Shown: positions 10,690 to 21,629 of the stretch, piece after piece
Layout: each line of letters opens with the position of its first letter
Position numbering within the stretch: the first letter of the stretch is position 1
NCBI GenBank assembly: GCA_023213395.1
Contig: CM041465.1
Location: 15,190,001-15,254,000 of the forward strand
Direction of reading: 5' to 3'
Origin: Cycas panzhihuaensis
Taxonomy: Eukaryota > Cycadophyta
DNA length: 64,000 nucleotides
The notes under the pieces: model-generated
Seen by the model: the letters and a program-made list of their open reading frames with translations, nothing else
Told to the model about the DNA's origin: nothing
Databases searched by the model: none
Position numbers and translations under genes: made by a program

Positions 10690-11332
10690 GGGCTTTGGGC
10701 ACAATGGGCTTCAGAAGATGGAGAGCCATTCAGTCAAAAGAGTTTGCCAGAGAGGTGTCTAGTCAAAACCATCTGATTAGTTGAAGGGTGAATGACCTTA
10801 AGAGTTTGGTCATTTATAGTTACACTTAGATCAAATCCACGAGAAACAAGTGTGGATAAAGAGAGTAGATTTTATTTGAGATTGGGTATGTATAAGATAT
10901 CAAGCAATGTAAAATCTTCTAAGCCTAAGAGTTTCAGGTGAATGTTGCCAATTCCTTCAATAGGTTATTGTGATTTATCAACCATGTGAATAACTCCATG
11001 AGCATTTGAGTCAAATGTTTAATATAGACTGCAATTGCATGTCATATGTTGAGTTGCTCCTGTGTCCATGATCCATTGTCCATCGATTAAAGCCACACTA
11101 TTGGCAATTCCAATAGGGCTTGGCATTGGTGAAGGGAATTCACAAGTGATATATCTACACCGAGCTTCAAAATATCTCTTTGGTTGGTCAATGGCATTTG
11201 ATGCTAAAGATCCCTCAATTCTTTGAATATGTACTTGTATAAAACTGGCACCACTAAAGGATTCTTCACAAGTTTCTTCAACATTGTGAGCTCCATGTTT
11301 TGGTTGGAACTTGGCCAACTTATAAGTGGCAG
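10690..11332 (-). pseudogene. B protease region
   Basis: The retropepsin active site is intact: WIMDTGATQHMTCNCSLY with the catalytic Asp at 11064-11066. It is followed after a stop by GVIHMVDKSQ, IHLKLLGLEDFTLLDILYIPNLK and NLLSLSTLVSRGFDL. The protein is interrupted by four or five stops before the integrase. Upstream it is continuous with the gag-side linker KHGAHNVEETCEESFSGASFIQVHIQR. Confidence 0.88.
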
Positions 11333-12275
11333 TTCTGTAATATTTTGCTAAGTGTCTTTTACGGTTACACCGATCACATATAATGGTTTGATTACTAGTC
11401 CCTGAGGAAGTACTAGTTTGGCCTAACTGTCTTGCTCTTTGTTGAGGTGGCCCTTGGCCTTGAAACTATTGAGGTTGTGATTGAGGATTTGATTGACCAT
11501 GTGGATAATTTACCATATTTCTTCCTCTTCCTCTTGCTCAATTATTTCCTCTGTCACGAGAGGGACTTTGATTTTTTGTGTAGCAAACTTCTTCTTCTAC
11601 CTCAAAGGCTGCATCAGGAAGAGAGTTAGAGGCTACAAAGTTTGTATCAAAGGTCTTGTCAAATTCTATAAACTTCTCGGCAATTGCTTTGAAGTTGAGT
11701 GTCTTCAATGTTCTATTAGATTGAAGACTTCTAAGTAAGTTTTTATAATTGGGGACATGTAAACATGATTGGATCAAAAATGCCCAAGTGATGCATTGGG
11801 TCTTAAAGTCTTTGTCAATTGCCTATTTGATTGGTCAAAGAAGATTTATTGTCTCATGAGCTCATCCCTTCTACATTTTTAATTTTTTTATTTTCAAAAC
11901 AAGATGAACAAATTCTAAATCTGACTTTGTATCAAAGTTCTTTCTAAGAACTTCTAGGACCTTCCAGGCTGTATCATGTTCTTCTTCATTTATCAAGTTC
12001 TGCAACGAGTGATCAATGACCAACAAAATTCCTACACGAATCTTTTCATCATCTATCTCCCATTGTAGTTTAGTTGCAGCATCTATAGGAGTTGTTGGGG
12101 TGGATCCACTAGAAGCAGCTGTTGTAGCCATTGCTGGTATGTTGGGTGTAGGCTACAAGTGAGCTCTCCAAAGGCCTTCATACTTTGCAGCATTTTTAAT
12201 TCCAGTGTACCATATATCCCAATTTTCTTTGCCTTTCAATATGCAGTTAACATTTTGCTTGAATTGAGATGACAT
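11333..12275 (-). pseudogene. B gag
   Basis: I place the start at ATG 12275, which gives MSSQFKQNVNCILKGKENWDIWYTGIKNAAKYEGLWRAHL; upstream in-frame residues are leader. It continues with LQWEIDDEKIRVGILLVIDHSLQNLINEEEHDTAWKVLEVLRKNFDTKSDLEFVHLVLKIKKLKM (11871-12131) and FIEFDKTFDTNFVASNSLPDAAFEVEEEVCYTKNQSPSRDRGNN (11538-11777). The knuckle near 11350-11390 reads CDRCNRKRHLAKYY, so the last Cys ligand is Tyr. Frameshifts separate the three blocks. Confidence 0.9.
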
Positions 12276-14325
12276 GGTGATGATGAAGAAGTAGAAGAGA
12301 TGATAGAAGTATATGCCACTAACACGTGTGGCTAGTACACCTGGCATAGTAGGGATGTAGAAATGATTGTGATGATGAGAAGCAAATAATGATTAACTAT
12401 TTTTCAATAATTATATAAAAAATAAATATAAGTAATGATGCAAGAATGAGGCTTAATGTAGAGCTAGCAAAAAGTGGTGATGTGTCATGCCACTAACCTC
12501 TCACTTATATCCAAATGTAGGTAAGGTTTCAATGCCTAAGGCTTCTAGTATATGATTAGGGCCTTCACCTGTGATATCCACACCTATGCTTGGTGATGAA
12601 ATCCAAGTCACAGTGGAGCCCAAGTACTCCCAGTCCTCACCTAGTTCACCAATGAGCAGCTATATACCTCCTCCAAAGAGTCAAACAAGATCAGTATATC
12701 CCATGCTATGATGTATATTGACCCAAGTTAGTTTTAATCTTACATTAAGGTTTTTAGTTTTCCTGGGTGGTTATCAGGATTATCCTTGATTGGAGGCCAT
12801 AGGTATGGCTAACCTATCCCTCCACCACCATTCTGGTTAAGACCAGACCTAGTATGAAACTCACACCTCCCTTAGAGCATAGACTTTGGCCAACTTTGGT
12901 CTATTTCAACCAAGGCGAGTGTGTGCACAAGTCAAGAATTGGTGGTATAGATCATACAGATGAGATTCCTTTTAGGAATAGTATAAGATGTTTCTGTATA
13001 ACTGAAAAATGAAATACAAACTTGTCAAATGTGCTTGCTTACTTTTCGTGCTTGCTTTATTATTATTGCTGCTTTTGTGATGCTTTGTTGTTGCTGCTTT
13101 TTTTATGATACTTTATTATTGTTGTTGATTTTGTGATGCTTTGTTATTGTTGCTGATTTTGTGATGTTTTATTATTGTTGCTACTTTTGTGATGATTTAT
13201 GTTATGTGTGCAAATAGAAAAGCATGCTAGATTTAGTAGGGGAACCGGATGTTGCTTCCGATCTAAGATTTCCCTTGCTTTAGTACAATGTTTCCAAATA
13301 TGATTTTAGAAGTTTTGATACAAGAGACACAATGGGATAAAAAGTTGATAAACTTGCCACTAAAATGATGATTTTTCTAAATCTATATGCATGTTATTTT
13401 GCCATATTTTATAATTTTTTTACAAAATTTACAAATAATGATAAATAGATAAATTTTTAGAAATTATAAATATGAAGGCCTAAATGATGAAATATGAATT
13501 GATAACATAAGGAAAAAGTGTTCAGAATATCGTTTCTAATAGAGTTGTGAAGTCAGATTTTAGAAAAGGCACAAAAACTTTTCTGCCTGAAAAAGCACCA
13601 AAGTAAAATCATGCCAGATCAACTGTCTCATAATCTAGACTTCAATATATTAAAAGTTACATTTTGACATGTACATTAACTTTCCCTTCTGCACCATCTG
13701 TAAAATATGCCAAAAATTTGCCCGAAATGCCCTTGCAAGGTCCTTTGTGAGGTTGAGTAGGCAAAATTAATAACCATGAGAAAACTGCATAGATCTCACT
13801 AACCAGTGGATGAAATTTGATGAGATTTATCTTAAAATGATCTTAAGACATAAATGTACCAGATAACTTAATAAAAATTTCATATCTTCAGCTTATAATT
13901 AAAGGATTTCATTAGGAAAAGTGCTTTAAATCACTTATCCATAAAATTTACCCTTTTTGTCACAGCCAAAACTCACTGTTATAGGTTGAATATGAAGTTT
14001 TTCTAGAAGACAAAAATGATCCTCTAGTGAAGGTGACATTGAATTCCAAGTTTCATCAAATTCTGAGATGGTCAATTTTTTATGAAATTTTGGGCCTTTA
14101 ATGCTTCTGGGACTGTTCTGGTAGCTGAATAGCTTCAAAAACTTGTATTCTTCACCTTTGAATTTTTTCACACATGGACAAAGTAGCAACATGTAAAATA
14201 CTATAATTTTATGCTCTAAAAATGTTAAAAAAATAAGGAATGCACTCTCAATACTTCACATTGAATGTGAAGGAGAGGCAAAATGACTCCATTCAAGTGG
14301 AATGGAGTGAATAGATCCCCTTCTG
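12276..14325 (-). other. 2-kb untranslated leader of B
   Basis: Between PBS and gag. A block of about 350 bp (12545-12900) is clearly shared with the leaders of A (14665-15010) and D (56345-56700), although B belongs to the other LTR family; it contains GCTTGGTGATGAAATCCAAG and AGCAGCTATATACCTCCTC. No ORF with family resemblance was seen on either strand. The 85-codon frame at 13935-14192 has no recognisable motif and is not shared. Confidence 0.75.
13054..13193 (-). repeat. 28-bp minisatellite, five copies
   Basis: Five consecutive 28-bp units starting at 13054, 13082, 13110, 13138 and 13166, consensus GCTTTRTTATTGTTGCTG plus HTTTTGTGAT. It lies in the leader of B and is absent from the A, C and D leaders. 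Confidence 0.92.
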
Positions 14326-14337
14326 GCTCTGATACCA
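14326..14337 (-). other. Primer binding site of B (initiator tRNA-Met)
   Basis: The - strand reads TGGTATCAGAGC exactly, two bases from the 5' LTR. Confidence 0.95.
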
Positions 14338-14339
14338 CA

Positions 14340-14651
14340 TGAAGGAAGGCTAGATCTAGGAGATAAATCACTCACATGCACATAATGGCAATGGAGAATG
14401 AAAAAGAAGATGAAACAAGATCTAAGAGCAAGCTTGGAGGTGAGAATGAATAATAACTTCCTCCTTGAGATTTTACCTTTTATTATTGAAGGTGAGCATT
14501 AGGATTAGGATTTTTCTGCCTAATGACATGTACCTAAAATTACATCTAAATGCACATAAAGTACATTTCATTAAGAGACTAATGCTAATAATATATCCTA
14601 AGGTCACATAATTAATCTACACAAATGACCTTGATTCATTAACCTCTTTCA
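14340..14651 (-). repeat. 5' LTR of element B
   Basis: 312 bp, TGAAGGAAGG...CCTCTTTCA on the + strand, followed by the GAAGG duplication (14652-14656). On the - strand it carries the promoter side of B; no unambiguous TATA box was picked out. Confidence 0.95.
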
Positions 14652-14656
14652 GAAGG

Positions 14657-16241
14657 GATGCCTAGGCTTCTAGTAGAATTAAGTTAACCTTCACCCGTGA
14701 TATCCATAATTGTGCTTGGTGATGAAATCCAAGTCACAATAGAGCCCAAGTACTCTCAGTCCTCACATAGTTCACCAATGAGCAGCTATATACCTCCTCT
14801 AAAGAGTAGTACATGTATACCCATGGCTATAATGGATATTGGATTTGGTATATTTTAATCTTGTATTAAAGTTTTAGTTTTTCCAGTTGGTTATTAGGAT
14901 GATCCCTGATTGAGGCATGATGGTATGGCTAACCAAACCTCACCAATATTCTGGTTCAGTCTAGTCCTAACTTGAAACCCACACCTCTTTTATGGCATGA
15001 ATTCCATTAACCAAGGGATCTCAACCTTGGCAAGTATGTGAATAGGCACAAGATGGTAGAAAATAGCGTACGTGATGCATTCCTTTTAAGAAGAGTGAAA
15101 AGATTATCAAATTGCATCAAATGTACATTTAACTAAAAATGGAATGCTTGCTTGGAGTACTTACTTGGAGTGTCTTTAGAGGCTTAATTAAAGTGATTTT
15201 AGAGTGCTAAAATATAATGCTAATAAATAAGTGAGAACACTAGATATTACTCTAATCCAGGTGTTTTTTACTACTTTTACAATGGGATTTTAAGTCTTAT
15301 AAAAAGAAGGAAGAAAATTTATTACAATAGGCTTTTAAGCCTTATAAAAAGAAGGAAGAAAATTTCTTCACTTTTTTTTTTTAATACAAAAAAAGTAGTT
15401 TTCACTAAAACAACAATAACGTTATCCCATAATAATGAAATTGAGTACCAATTTTTGTGCTACAAACTAAACTCAAAGCTTTATCTTTAAGAAGTGGAAT
15501 CAAGTCCAAATGTATTTTGAAAAATTTTTGGCAGTCCCACAAAGTTAGGAGAATAAATATTTCTAGAATTCTTACTAAAAATAACTACTGTTCACTAAAA
15601 TAAAAATAACTTTCTTATATAACCTCAAAATTAGGTGTTGATTTTTATACTAGAAAGTAGACTCATAGCCTCATCTTTGGCAATTAGAATTAGGTCAATT
15701 AGAGCTCTATAGAAACTTTTGTAGACCTATGAAGTTTAGCAAGTAAATTTTATTTCTACAAAAATTTTATCTTGCTAATATCCCATTAATACATGCTACC
15801 ATATGAAATTTCCATCATTTTTTTATCACCAGGGTCCCAATATGGGAAATGTGAGAGCATACAATGATGGATATTTTAAATGGCTCTAAATTCTTAAGAA
15901 AAAAATGGTAAAAACTCCCCTTACAATCATTCTTTTAAAAGCTAGAAAAATTTCGACAACATTTCCCCTTGTTAAATGGATAAAAAGAGGGAAAAGAAAA
16001 GACGAATGAGATAGCATAAATGGCCACCAAAGGATTAGAATCCTTGGGCCTTACAATTCCTTATATTGTACTTCTAAACTTGTAAAAGAGAAAGAAAAAG
16101 TAAATAATACAAAATATACTATGATAATAACTTAAAAATATTCTAAATCTACTTTCACAATCTCCTTCACCACATGGATTGTGGGGGAGAAGGAAGTGAT
16201 GGCTCCATTGTAAGTGAAAGTGAGGAATATAAAGGAACCTA
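14657..16241 (-). other. Leader of element A, PBS-proximal part
   Basis: Continues the leader interrupted by B and aligns along its whole length with the D leader (56336-57870). It includes the conserved 14665-15010 block, AT-rich paragraphs with repeated ACTAAAAATAAC / TTCACTAAAATA motifs, and a purine-rich stretch near the PBS. No coding sequence seen. Confidence 0.75.
15280..15366 (-). repeat. Local tandem duplication in the A leader
   Basis: A unit of about 44 bp, ACAATRGGMTTTTAAGYCTT plus ATAAAAAGAAGGAAGAAAAT, occurs twice in direct succession. The D leader has a single copy near 56965-57005, so the duplication arose in A. Confidence 0.85.
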
Positions 16242-16253
16242 GCTCTGACACCA
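16242..16253 (-). other. Primer binding site of A, one base decayed
   Basis: The - strand reads TGGTGTCAGAGC, one change from the initiator tRNA-Met site, two bases from the LTR. Confidence 0.9.
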
Positions 16254-16255
16254 CA

Positions 16256-16553
16256 TAAAAAGAGTGGATATATCATTTATCTCCATGTACTAAACATAAA
16301 GGCAAACATGGGAGTAAGAGAGACTTGAGAAAAAAATAATAGCTTGTACAAAATGGGGAGGTAAGAATGAGCCTCCTCAATTGAGATTTTACTTTTATAT
16401 TGAGAGAGGGAGTATTAGAGTTAGGTGAAATGAAATTATATATAATTCATATGAAAATGCATTTCACTTAAGTGATCTAATTTAAAGTTCACTTAAGACC
16501 CATTTTAGAAATAATCAACTAATGTAATGACCTTGTGACATTAACTTCTTTAA
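16256..16553 (-). repeat. 5' LTR of element A
   Basis: 298 bp, partner of 1264-1561. Both terminal dinucleotides have decayed (TG to TA at the start, CA to AA at the end), each by a change compatible with deamination or simple drift. Confidence 0.92.
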
Positions 16554-16558
16554 CTTTG
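16554..16558. repeat. Target site duplication of A, right
   Basis: CTTTG, matching 1259-1263. Confidence 0.9.
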
Positions 16559-17165
16559 ATACTAAGTTAGACTTAGAATTTGTTTATCTTATTTTGAAAA
16601 TGAACAAATTAAAATTACAGAAGGGATAAACTCATGAGATAATAAATCTCCTTCAACCAATAAAATAAGTAATTGATGAAGATTTTAAGATCCAATACAT
16701 CACTTAGGCATTGTTGATCTAATCATATCTACATGTCCTTAATTATAAAAACTTTCTTAGAAGTCTTCAATCTAGTAGAACATTGAAGACACTCAACTTT
16801 GAAGTACTTATTGAGAAGTTTATAGAATTTGACAAGACCTTTGATACCAACTTTATAGCCTCTAACTCTCTTCCAGATGCAGTGTTTGAGGTGCAAGAAG
16901 AAGCTTACTATATAAAAAATCAAGGTCCCTCTCATAGTAGAGGAAATAACTAAGCAAGAGGAAGAAGAAGAAACATAGGAAATCATCCACAAGGTCAACC
17001 AAACCCTCAGTCACAGTCTCGACAGTCTCAAGGCCAAGGACCACCTCAACAAAAACCAAGATAGTCTGGCTAAACCAATACCTCTTTAGGGACTGGCAAT
17101 CAAACTATTATATATGATTGATATAACTGTAAATGACATTTTATAAAATACTACAGAACTACCAC
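16559..17165 (+). pseudogene. C gag, second part
   Basis: Resumes C gag after element A: LDLEFVYLILKMNKLKL, then LHVLNYKNFLRSLQSSRTLKTLNFEVLIEKFIEFDKTFDTNFIASNSLPDAVFEVQEEAYYIKNQGPSHSRGNN and a Gln/Pro/Arg-rich tail. The zinc knuckle (about 17110-17150) has decayed to YD.YNCK.HFIKYY, with the Cys codons turned to Tyr (TGT to TAT). This is the pattern expected of C deamination on the opposite strand. Minus-strand reading frames here are chance. Confidence 0.88.
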
Positions 17166-17720
17166 TTATAAGTTGGCCAAGTTGCAAACAAAATATGGAG
17201 ATCATAATATTAAAAAAACTTGTGAAGAATTCTTTAGTAGTGCAAGTTTTGTACAAATAAACTTTTAAATAATTGAGAGATATTCAACATTAAATACCAT
17301 TAACTAATCACAAAGATACTTTGAAGCTCATTGTGGATATATCACTTGTGAATTCTCTTCACCAATACTAAGCCTTGTTGGAATTGTAAATAGTATTACT
17401 TCAATCGATAGATAGTGGATCATGGACATAGGAGCAACTCAACATATGATGTGTAATCATAGCCTATATAAAAAATTTGACTTAAATATTTAAGGAGTTG
17501 TTCACATGGCTGACAAATCATAATAACCTATTAAAAGAATTAGTAACATTTACCTGAAACTCCCAAGCTTAAGAGATTTTGTATTGCTTGATGTCTTATA
17601 CATACCCAATATCAAACAAAACCTACTCTCCTTATCTATACTTGTCTCTCATGGATTTAACCTAAGTGTGTCACAAATGACTAGACTCTCTAGGTCATTT
17701 ACCCTCTAACTAATCGAGTG
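17166..17720 (+). pseudogene. C protease region
   Basis: Active-site stretch WIMDIGATQHMMCNHSLYKKFDLNI near 17415-17490, with DTG changed to DIG. It is followed by VHMADKS, IYLKLPSLRDFVLLDVLYIPNIKQNLLSLSILVSHGFNLSV, colinear with B. Inactive because of the Thr-to-Ile change and several stops. Confidence 0.87.
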
Positions 17721-17850
17721 GTCTTAATTAGACATTTACTAACAAACTCTTTCGACTAAATGGCTCTCCATCGTCTCAAGCCTATTGAAGAATTTGTATT
17801 TAATATCATCCTAACACACTCAATGTTGTCACCATAATCTCTTTGACATA
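17721..17850 (+). pseudogene. C integrase, first fragment
   Basis: Reads (D).MALHRLKPIEEFVFNIILTHSMLSP.SL.HM, matching B up to LSPEALWHA. Cut by gypsy I at ACATA (17846-17850). The continuation GHVYIDRLRDLCNTLP is at 34690, so the two pieces join without loss once the 5-bp duplication is removed. Confidence 0.88.
17846..17850. repeat. Target site duplication of gypsy I, left
   Basis: ACATA, paired with ACATG at 34683-34687 (one transition). The intact B integrase shows that the unoccupied site reads ..CTTTGACATGCTCAC.. in C. Confidence 0.88.
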
Positions 17851-20787
17851 TGGAATCACATCTGCGGGATGGTCACTATGCTTAGTAGGGGTTAAGGTGG
17901 TCAATGGCTAATGTTGGGGCATGGATGGAATCCTACAAGTAGAAGAGAACACCACACAGGACGTCTGTATGCTAGAGCACGAGTTCGGGACCCGCGAATG
18001 GTGCCTAACTTCCTCAGAGTAGCTTTCACTTTTGGTTTCGAGGGGCGAGATAAACATAGGGGTATCTTGGGTAGTCCCAAAGGATGAAGCCCTCCCACCC
18101 TTGGATGGCTGGAAGGGAGAAGGAGAGACCCACAAAAGGGGGGTTCCTATAGTGAAGGAACATAGGATGAGGTGCAACAGGCAAAGGAGTACAAGACAAG
18201 TACGAATAGGCCCTCCTTAGGCTAATTAGCCTAAGGTGGATCTAAATGGAAAAGGTGGTTGTGAAAGGAGAAACCTTACCGCTATGTAAGCTGAGGGGGA
18301 CTAAGCCTAGTTAAGAATGATGAGACTTATGCATATTGCATATGTGGAGTCTGGTAAAGAGACAACCAAAACGTGACGTCGTGTATGTCCACAAAGGGGG
18401 ATCTAGAACTATACTCCCTCTCTCTCTTTTCCTTTTTAATAACAAAAGGCAAAGAAAAGAAAGGAAAGAAAACGTTTTTGTGTATTCAAGCATTCATATA
18501 AGGTAATGTCCAACTAAGTGGTGCCTTCGGTTTAGGTAAGGAAAAGGGGGAGGTGCAATTCCTATTATATCCCTTTTCCTATAAAAATAATCGTGCAACA
18601 CATATATGCAAGGTGAATATAAATAAATTGGTTTATTACCCTTTTATATTTATGTGACTTATTATGCAAGGAAAACAGATGCCTAATAAAAGCACAAAAA
18701 GAAAGAGGTGGAGGAAGGGATATGATGCATACCCAGAAAATGACACAGTTGATGGGGGAGCTTCACTCATATGCCACGTACTCCCTTCCATCCTCAGTTA
18801 ATGTGCAGTCGTAGTTGGAGCAAAAGTGGAGTGGGGGCTTCCTTACCTTCCTCGTGTAAAGGAAAAACAAAGCACGAAAGCAAAGAAAGCCAAAGACCAT
18901 ACAAGAAAGCGGAAAACCAAGGAAGAAAGAAGAGCAAGGACTTACCTAGATTAGTGCATTCTTTCCCTTCAAAAATATTGCCGTAAACCTGCAATCATAA
19001 AGGGTTTTCCCTTCCAAGAAGGGGCTACCAAGATGCAAGCTAATATATGTATGATGATACAAAATAACGCTAAAGTTTTGTACCTTTAGTTAGTGAATCT
19101 ACTACTCAAATCAATTATGCACTCCTTTAAAGAAAATAATGTATGCCAAGCAAGAAAGAGAGGTTAGCCTCAATATGGCCAAACCTATCACAAGTGGACC
19201 TCCACACAGCCTCGAGATGTAAAAGTATAGTGGTTTTATGGCAACCTATGGGCAGCAAGTAAGAACGGGAGTGAATGTTATATGATGTGGAAGAGTTTCC
19301 TATGTAGCGAAGACACTATGGGTAGCTAATCACCACACTGGCCTTACCAAGGGTCTGAATGGATGTTGGATGATGTTTAGGACTTAAAGAGGGCCCAAAG
19401 GGAGAGCATGCAGGCTTGAAACCAGTGAAGTAAGGGCTCCATATGCTGATATCTAGCACAAGCTTGGTCTCACAAACTCCTAGTTTGCTCAAGGGAAGCA
19501 CGAGCGCAAGAGTGGAAGGATGGAAAGGGGTTTGCCCCTAGGGGGTAGGCCAAAAAGGGACGGATCCTGCCTTAACTCCCTTCACCTAGTCCTTATGGAC
19601 CCTCTCCTACAGCTTTCTTAAGAGAAACCAGTGGAGAATGGGAGAAATTTTGAGATGACAAAGCCAAAATGGTAAAAATACTTCCTATTTACAACAAAAA
19701 CACAAAAAGAGAGGATAATATACTTTTAGACAAGTTTTAATGGAATAAATTTATACTAAAATATAAAACCATAGCAAGGGGTACCTACTGGGCTATGTTA
19801 GGGGTGGATCTACCCCTACAAATAATGGAAGAAGGCAGATTTTACAGGGTCTACAAGGTACCTCGCAAGGTGGTGTTACCGGAGGAACTTGCTTGATAAA
19901 AACTGAAGGGTAAGCATGGAGATCTTACTTGAAGATGCTAGATGAAGAGTCCTCTACCACGTACCAGAGTTGCTACACGTGAATCCCAAGTTGCAATGGT
20001 AGAAAACTCCAGTGTTACAAGTGTACCTATGAAAAGAGAGGAAGAGAGAGTAGAATAACAGTAGTAGGAAGTGTTGTTGGAGAGCCAAGAGCCATAAAAT
20101 GAGGTCCTTTTTGGGATATATACCCATCCTAACCCTAACTGAGTGATTAGGATTCAGGTAGGGTTGGCTTGGTAACTTATCCATGTGGCAATTCTACAAA
20201 AAGAGCGAGAATTGCCATGGCAGATAAAAAAATAGTGAGCAATAGTTGCACCATGGTAAACTTCACGATACCGCTAAGTTTATAGTTGTGCGAGACCAAA
20301 ATGCTAAAATAGCAATAGTAAGGGTCCAGGGAGCCCTAAATAGAGATGTGTTAGGTCTAGGAGGGCTCCCTCCTATCCAGGTGGCTAGGGACAGTCCGAG
20401 TGACATATAGGCTAGACCAAATGGGACATCAAGAGTTAGGATTCCCGGAAATGCTATGAAAGGATGCAAGATCAAGGTGTGAGTGGATGACATGAGTTAG
20501 GTGAGGCTTGAGGCAAGGTGGAGGTGGCACAGGGGGTTATAGAGTGCCATGGGGATGCTTGCCTCACGAAGAGGTAGGTCCTACAGGTCATCATAAGCTA
20601 AAAAGATGACAAGCAGCATGATCAAGCAATAGGTGCAAGGTGATCACTTGAATGTGACAGGCAATTATGCAATGAGGCGATGCTTATATCTACCTTTCCA
20701 AAGAAATAATAAAGGTGCAAAGGAAGAAGCATACCTGTGCTTACCTGAGTCGATCTATCCATACCCATTCCCGGAAGCTGGGAAACA
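17851..20787 (-). repeat. 3' LTR of gypsy I
   Basis: 2937 bp, + strand TGGAATCACATC...CTGGGAAACA. Roughly 10% divergent from its partner in the first 265 bases by hand count. On the - strand it has TATATAT at 20122-20116 preceded by a decayed inverted repeat, and a GGTACC-rich motif near 20255-20300. The several ORFs over 17900-20850 are unshared chance frames; I see no gene in it. Confidence 0.93.
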
Positions 20788-20800
20788 CTGCCCTCTTGGC
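20788..20800 (-). other. Polypurine tract of gypsy I
   Basis: The - strand reads GCCAAGAGGGCAG directly before TGTTTCC of the LTR. Gypsy II has GCCAAGAGGGCGA in the same place. Confidence 0.85.
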
Positions 20801-21206
20801 AGCAGATCCTTACCACTTGGAAGCATGGTGTGATGGCAAATGCTGGCAACAAAAATTGTTAGTAGTACATGTATATATATTAGTTATAATCATAACAAGA
20901 GCTAAGGGTGCTGGCGAGTATCGTTGCAGAACATGTGCATATGAGAACAAGGGTGGAGACAATATAGGGGCTACCTATGCACCACTCAGGAATCAACCAG
21001 AAGCTATGAAGGATGAGGGGGATGCCCACATCATGAGACTGTAAAGAGAAGGTGTAATGATATCAAGAGAAAGAGTGAATGAGTAAACCTGATGGTCACC
21101 ATAGTTTAAACCTCATTAGTGGCTAGCTTTCAGAGGTTTGAATGGATCATAAGATGAGGTGCAAGATGGCCTAAGACTTGGGTGACAAGGTGACTAGGCA
21201 AGTCTC
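20801..21206 (-). other. Gypsy I, RNase H to PPT interval
   Basis: About 400 bp downstream of the distal RNase H stop. It contains a short TATATATA run near 20871 where gypsy II has a large TA/TG microsatellite. No coding sequence recognised. Confidence 0.6.
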
Positions 21207-21629
21207 TCAAAGGCGGCCATCCAGAAGAGGGAGGCGATGCTCAAGGATGAGGTGAACGAGGCTATCCACCTCAGCGTTGAGGACCTGAGGGATGTGTCGA
21301 ATGTCGACAAATTAAAAATAAGCCAATAGGGACCTAGTAGTCGAAGCAAGGGCTCTTAAGCATGGACATCACACTTGGTAAACCTGGATGAGATGGGACA
21401 CCACCACTTGGGAGTCGCAAAGGAGAACAATAGGTCTATGGTGAAAATGAAGCGCATCGGTAAGGACTTTGATAATGGCCATGTACTCATCTTCATTATT
21501 GGTGGCCTCAAGGAGGAAGACTTCAGAATATAGGAAATCATGTCCAGAAAGGTTGCGAAGGATCCACGCGGTGGCAGAGGGACCAGGATTATCACAGCTT
21601 CCATTGTCAGTGAAGATGAAGAGGGTCAT
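21207..21629 (-). pseudogene. Gypsy I distal archaeal-type RNase H
   Basis: 140-codon sense frame starting at ATG 21629, stop at 21209-21207, the same length as in gypsy II. Visible motifs: FIFTDNGSCDNPGPSATAWIL (first Asp), EATNNEDEYMAIIKVLTDAL (Glu in DEY), VLLCDSQVVVSHLIQVYQV (second Asp), and after an in-frame stop IRHIPQVLNAEVDSLV (final Asp position, AEVD where II has AEAD). This is the type I RNase H group of plant Tat elements and bacterial or archaeal RnhA-like proteins. It is distinct from the RNase H fused to RT at 26880-27270. It lies after integrase and the antisense gene, right before the 3' LTR. Confidence 0.87.

Larger units (their letters stand above)
6934..14651 (-). mobile_element. 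Copia element B, best-preserved copia copy
   Basis: 7718-bp complete Ty1/copia element on the - strand, inserted in the leader of A. Its LTRs are 312 bp each (6934-7245, 14340-14651), differing at about 28 positions by hand alignment, flanked by GAAGG. On the - strand: PBS 14337-14326, a 2.0-kb leader with a minisatellite, gag from 12275, protease, integrase, RT, RNase H to 7693, then tandem 3' repeats, PPT and LTR. A few frameshifts and stops, and loss of the second integrase Asp, make it inactive, but nearly all of the polyprotein is readable. Confidence 0.95.
1264..16553 (-). mobile_element. Copia element A
   Basis: Complete but decayed Ty1/copia element on the - strand, bounded by 298-bp LTRs at 1264-1561 and 16256-16553 and by CTTTG duplications. 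Without nested element B (6934-14651 plus one copy of its 5-bp duplication) it is about 7.57 kb. Order on the - strand is LTR, PBS, long leader, gag, protease, integrase, RT, RNase H, 3' untranslated repeats, PPT, LTR. By hand alignment the two LTRs differ at about 28 of 298 positions, so the insertion is old. Same family as D/E. Confidence 0.93.

Noticed and set aside
13935-14192. 85-codon minus-strand frame in the B leader as a possible extra ORF
   Set aside because: No homologous frame in the A or D leaders and no recognisable motif.
17901-20850. Many short ORFs in the gypsy I LTRs, and 35047-37578 and 49361-50515 in the gypsy II LTRs
   Set aside because: They are not open in the same frame in both LTR copies and lack known domains; long LTRs of this clade are normally non-coding.
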